Source: Pectinophora gossypiella (lineage: Eukaryota; Arthropoda; Insecta; Lepidoptera; Gelechiidae). Taken from it: DNA of 64,000 nt. A model generated the notes under the pieces. It ran no database searches. It was not told the origin of the DNA and saw only the letters and a program-made list of their open reading frames with translations. The DNA lies in contig NC_065420.1 of the NCBI RefSeq assembly GCF_024362695.1, forward strand, positions 2,760,501 through 2,824,500, in the 5' to 3' direction. Positions within the stretch are counted from its first letter, which is position 1. Each line of letters starts with the position of its first letter. Position numbers and translations under genes: made by a program. This document shows positions 55,601 to 61,600 of this stretch, one piece after another.

Positions 55601-58600
55601 TGATGGTCCTTACTCGCGTATGGCATATGCAAGGACATAAACATGTTGCTAAATATATTAACAGCGGTTGATGCTGTGTTTTTCTTATACAACGGATCGG
55701 ATGTGTAATAAATATCCGTGCGATTGCCAGCCATCTTGTAGCCGAATTTGGTTTTCTGTTTAATTTTCTGGAAATCTGAAAAAGTATATCAGTATTTGAA
55801 TTTAGAACTAAGTAAGAACTTTATTGTTTCTTTTTCTTTTTTGACATCACTTATTGTAGATTTTGGATAAAATTTAAAACAAGAAGCCTGGGGGGTGATA
55901 TTTGAATATACCCTCGATACCCTCGTGGGCGATAGCGACAAGCGCTGAATGAAGAAACAATTAAATATTGCTTTTATTTTTTATTTTATTTTTGACGTGA
56001 CTTATTGTAAATTTGCCGCAAATGGCATTAACTACTTGGCTGGAGTTTGTTTTTGATTCTCGCGTGAAGTATGAAAGAAATACCTTCGTGTAGGTTGTTA
56101 GAAGAAGCAAATTTGACGTGCGGGTAATGTGTTATTAAAGGATTGAAAACGTCAAGTCGCCTGTATCCAACTGGATGGTATAATACTGTCGCGTTGGGAA
56201 TGTCATTAGATGTCAGCATTGTGGTCTTCGCCCGCACACCATACGTATTTGATGATAATGTTACTAATATGAACGCTATAAAAGGTACAAGGACTTGCTG
56301 AAAGAGAAAATAAAAGGGGGGTTAAAATGGCCACATCGAAGCAATTTTGCTTCCTGACTGAGGTTCTGAATTCTTTGCCTGCGAACTTGGGTTTTCTTAT
56401 GGTAAGGAAAGGCTGTTACATTCTCAACCACATCGTCACTTACCATCAGGTGAGATTTTGGGTCTAATGCTTGCCCAAATGTACCAATTATGACAAACAA
56501 ATTTGTGATAAACGAGATGATAAATTGGGTGTCTAAAAAGACCGAACAGAGTGGTTAAAATGGCCACATCGAAGTAATTCATCTAAGAAAGCAATATTGC
56601 AATTTGACATTTGCGCATATAAAAGTAAGTGCGCAATGCAAACAAAGAAACAAATCGTCTCAGCCCGTCGTCTGAGAAGAAGAATATTTGAAAGAATTAA
56701 TCGAGTGGGTCGATAGCTAGTACAGACCTACAATTAATGCAGAAGCACTATGTCTCATGCAACTGTTACCATCTATCAACGCGTAATATCAATTAGTGAA
56801 ATATCTACTCACCAACAATATGAACTGGTATTTATGAAACCATACGAAAGTAAAAACTCTTTTCATAAGCACAGTAAGTTGGTACATATGCAGTCTAAAT
56901 CCTTTAATGAGGTCTTCCATTTGATCTGTAAATATTTCAAGCGAGTAGCAGTTACTTTGAGGAGTATAACTTTAATTAATACTCGTATAAGACACCAGTA
57001 GCGCTAAAATGCGCAACGTGATACAATTTTGTCACGGTCATTTTATCGATTCTAACGATTTAATTATGTCGTTTTGTCGATTAGTGCTAATATGTGAACT
57101 GAAATAAGTCATGTCGTTCTGTCAAAATACTGTGTTGTTCGAAATAAATAAACTTATCGATTTCGACAAAATGTATTGAATCACTTGTCGAAATCACTTT
57201 GTGAGACTGTCCTTTGTTTGGTAAGGACTTTTCAGGCTTGAATCACCTGATTGTCCGAAAAAGTAAGATGATTCCGTGCTTCGGAGGGTACGTTAAGCCG
57301 TTGGTCCCGGCTATTAGCCGTAAAAACACCTCCACCAACCCGCAGTGGAGCAGCGTGGTGGAGTATGCTCCATACCCCCTCCGGTTGATTGAGGGGAGGC
57401 CTGTGCCCAGCAGTGGGACGTATATAGGCTGTTTATGTATGTATGTATTGAATCAATCGATAATTTTATCACGTCGCGCATGTTAGCCCTGCCGAAAGTG
57501 TTTTCTTTAAAAAGTGCTTATGTACTGGACTGCAAGCATTAAAATCAAAGAACACGTTCAGCTGCTTATTCTTTAGTAATTGTTGGGTTGATCAGCTCTT
57601 ATCATATAGTCAATCATACCCATCACAGCCTTTGGGGCACGGGATCGAGGCGAAGAAAGCATTCGCTACGTTTATTGGTAGAAACCCTCAATAAAATTCG
57701 TGGCACAGTTGGTATGTAGAGCCAGCTGGCCTTTATATCAAAAGTAGCTGCAAATCTTCTGAGTATCTGTGGCTGCCCATTAAGGATTACTGGCTTGAGT
57801 TTATGCATGTATTATGTTGAATTGATAAATGTTCAACTCTCCGAAAGAATTATTGACACAAAAACTTACACAGCAATTCGCCATCATAATAAAACAAGTC
57901 ATCATCTTCTTCAATAAAACTAGAAATAAATTAATTTATTGCTTAAAAAAATATGTATTTAGTCGTGAGTCGTTGGAATGGTCCAAATGGTCTAAATACC
58001 ACATGGGGTAGTTAGAGGTACATCCATCATCAAACTAAATATCCGCACCTCACCGAGCTTTCTGTTAGACAATGTGATATGTGGTGAGCCAATATGATGA
58101 ATCAGAATAATGGGGGATCAGGAGACTATCTGACCACCACCATGTTGGGACTTGACCCTGATCACTTATGGCTCTTCCTCCTCAAAAATGGTTTGGAAAC
58201 ATAAGTCTTTATATTGTTATCCTGCCCTGCGTACCTAATTTGAAGATGTATAGAAAACTCCAAGGAAAAGCAGGGGGGTTAAAATGCCACATTGAAACAA
58301 TTCATCTAAAAAGCAAAATTGCAATTTGACATTTGCGCATATAAAAGTAACTGCGCAATGTTAACAAATGCCGAAAAGCAATATTGTCGTCTTCGATGAA
58401 TTGCTCCGATGTAGCCTTTTTAACCCCCCCTGCCTCTGGTTCAATTGAATAGACTGTTTTCGTATTATTCTAAGAGCCAGCGGTCTTCAGACCTTGGTTA
58501 CTTTATAAAAGCAACAATCAGCCCTAAATGATTGTCATAATCTTATTATTTATAGTAGCGACTGTCAAAAAGTCCAATTTACAGTACCTCAAGAAAACTT

Positions 58601-61600
58601 GCTCCATAGATATCCCTACATCCATCATAGTAATTCCTAGTTCCCTCATCTTTGCTTCTAGAACATCAAACACCTTCGGAAACTGTTCTCGATCATTCGA
58701 AGGCAGGGCTAGCGATATTCGGGATTTCAGTGGGAGATGCCTGTCACTATTCAGAGTCACTTCCATGTTTGATAAGTTCTCATTAATGACTTGTTGGATT
58801 TCTTTTTTGTCTGCCGACCCTTCGGCTGTTCTTAACGACAGCTTGAAATCAGCACCTATGGATACATTATCTTTACTATATAATGATGAGAACTGGTGCT
58901 ACGATTTAAAGATAACGCTAAGAGAGATATGAGCTCTTGGTATTGACCACGTGGCGTGGGAGAATTCGCTGATGATCGAGATTTGTAGAGAAAGCGTGTG
59001 ATCGACGGGCATCATGCTCACGACAACACCTGATTCCAGACTGTGACGAGTAGGTGAATAAAACGACTTCAAGCCAGATATTCCACCTGCCGAAGGCTTC
59101 TCCTGCAGAATGTGCTTGAACAACCATGAAAAGTGTACAATTTCAAGACAACGATGTCATATAATAATATAGTCTAAAATAGGCATGCGAAGCCTATGAT
59201 TACAGTAAGGAGAGGCTAACTCATTAGCGTCTGCATCAGTGTGGGTACACTTAATGGGAATCCATGCCTCAGAATGATGTACCCTTAACAGTACCTAGAT
59301 TTTTCAAAGTGTAACTTTAACAGAGTAAGATTACATCACACTACCAATGGTGATGACCAACATCAAAATGACATGCGATAAATAAAACAGACAATAATGC
59401 AAAATAACAGAATTGCTGAGCATCGAAATCCAGGCGATAGTAGAAGATAAAGGATGAAATTACCAATAGCACTCTTCAAGAATGCAGGAGATCCGTGACA
59501 CTTCAGACTTCCTTTGTTGATTATTGCTATTCTATCACCTATAGCATCTGCTTCCCGCATTACAGTGGTGGCCACAAGCAGTGTTTTATATTTACGAAGT
59601 GCCTGGAAATAAAAGAAACTGGCAAATCCAAAATTACTATTAACGTTGTCAACTTGGGCGAAGATCTGAGATCCGACAAAAATATATTGATTCAGCCACC
59701 TTACCTAATTCATAGAGATAAACATGTCGAAAGTCAAGATTACAACAAGAAGCGATGCAAATTTATTTTTCATCCACGTAAATTGTCATAAGTCACAAAA
59801 CAGGTAGGCCTACTCAAGATAGGTATTGTAAGGTCCGTTCAGTGGCAGCCCTAGGTCTGAACGGTGCGACCGCACCGGGCGCCTAAATAGGGGAGGGCGC
59901 CAAAATCAACAAGTCCATGGTCCACCCTGCAGCCCCTGCGGGTTTTGTATTTTGATGAACTGAGGGGCGCCACTTTCAGGTCTCGTACCACCTACATATT
60001 TTGCTAGGGCCATCACTGGGTCCGTTTCTGAAGGTATTGATGAAAAAACCCAATTATTACTTCTTTGTTCACATTTCTGCAGCATTGATATTCCTGTCGA
60101 TGTTTTCCTTTACAGTGGAACGTGTCATTAATATTTATGATTCAAACAATCTTGAATTCAGTGATTTAGAGTACGTTTGTAGAAAATAACTTGCCAGTAA
60201 CAAGTCCCAAACTCTATGCCTCATCTTTGAGTCCATGCCAGCAGTGGGTTCATCTAACACCAACACATCAGCATCTCCTATCAAGGCACATACTATCTGA
60301 AACATGAAATGAAAAGACATTGCTGCCGATTCCGGCAAACAGCACCTAATTTTATTTTACGTTATACTTGATTATATTCATCACAATGTCTTGTTTTTGT
60401 GTGTGTCCTTTTAAACTATGTGTGTCTATTCTATTCATCTTTATTCATCCGAGAAGAAAGGAACGGATGATGTAGAGCTGTTAGTTTTAAAACGTATACA
60501 TATAACCCGAACGAATCAACTAGTTTTCCATCACGATAATACGCCACTAGTTTGACTTACGACAGTTATCAACTTTATTCGGTAACGGCCTCCATGGTCC
60601 AGTGGTTTGAGCGTTGCGCTCACGATCTGCAGGTCCCGTGTTCAAATCCAAAAATCATTGGGGACATATCACAAAAATCATTTTGTGAGCCCTATTTTGG
60701 TTAGGACATTACAGTCTGATCACTTGATTGTCCGAAAGTAAGATGATCTGTGCTTCGGACCCGATTACTACTTACTGATGTATGTCGTCGTTACATGAGT
60801 CATGTCAGGGGCCATGGCGGCTCAATGGTAACCCTGACACCAGGGTTGATGGGGTTGGTATTCCACCTCACCACCCACACGACCGAAGAACTTTATTTGG
60901 TCTGTGTTAATAGCTGATACGAGTATGATACGTGAACATGTTTGTGCAAAAATACAATTTTGAAGAGTTTATTTATGTATATAAGTATGTAAAAAAATGA
61001 CCTGCAAGGCTCTTCTTATGCCAGTTGGAAGTCCTTTAGTATAGAAGTCACCAACACTGACCAAGTCAAGGGCTCGCATTAGATGGTCTTTATTTCCACT
61101 GGCAATGGTATCGCCCTTTAGCTGGAACATAACGTAAGAAGCAAAAATAAATCAGCATTACTAGGTTAGCTCCAATTTAGGACCGACTGTCGTGAGTTTT
61201 GAGTTTCCCTAAGCACGGGTTATATAAAGACAAAATCCAATGTTATAGCTGGTGGTAGGCATTAGAATTATAGACATAAGTTTAATAAGGGCACAGAAAA
61301 TAAAAACTTCATTATATTTCATTGTTACCTCACCTGTTGAAAGAAGTAAATATTTTCCATAACAGTAAGGTATTCGAAGGTCATTTCGCGTTGTGGACAA
61401 TATCCCAAATCTTTTCGCGAGTCATTGAATCGCGTCGAGTTATCCAGACCATTAATGTACACCTTTCCATGAGTAGCACCAAACATTCCTTAAAAAAAAC
61501 GTCATTGACATAATATTATTTTAACATAAAAACTTTATTGCACAAACAGGAAAAAACAAAATACAAAACAAAAGAGAAATTAAAACACATAACGGGATCT

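Noticed and set aside
56444..56532. In-frame additional TMD2 exon between exons 8 and 9
   Set aside because: Its start phase conflicts with exon 8, while exon 8 joins exon 9 perfectly (FILL|QVLVPF). Kept only as a possible relic.
57829..58011. Plus-strand open frame opposite the ABCA introns
   Set aside because: Low-complexity lysine/isoleucine composition from AT-rich DNA, no homology, no splice context.
58528..58932. 134-codon plus-strand open frame
   Set aside because: It is the antisense shadow of ABCA exon 7.
61322..61513. Plus-strand open frame near 61.4 kb
   Set aside because: It is the antisense shadow of ABCA exon 3 (Q-loop).
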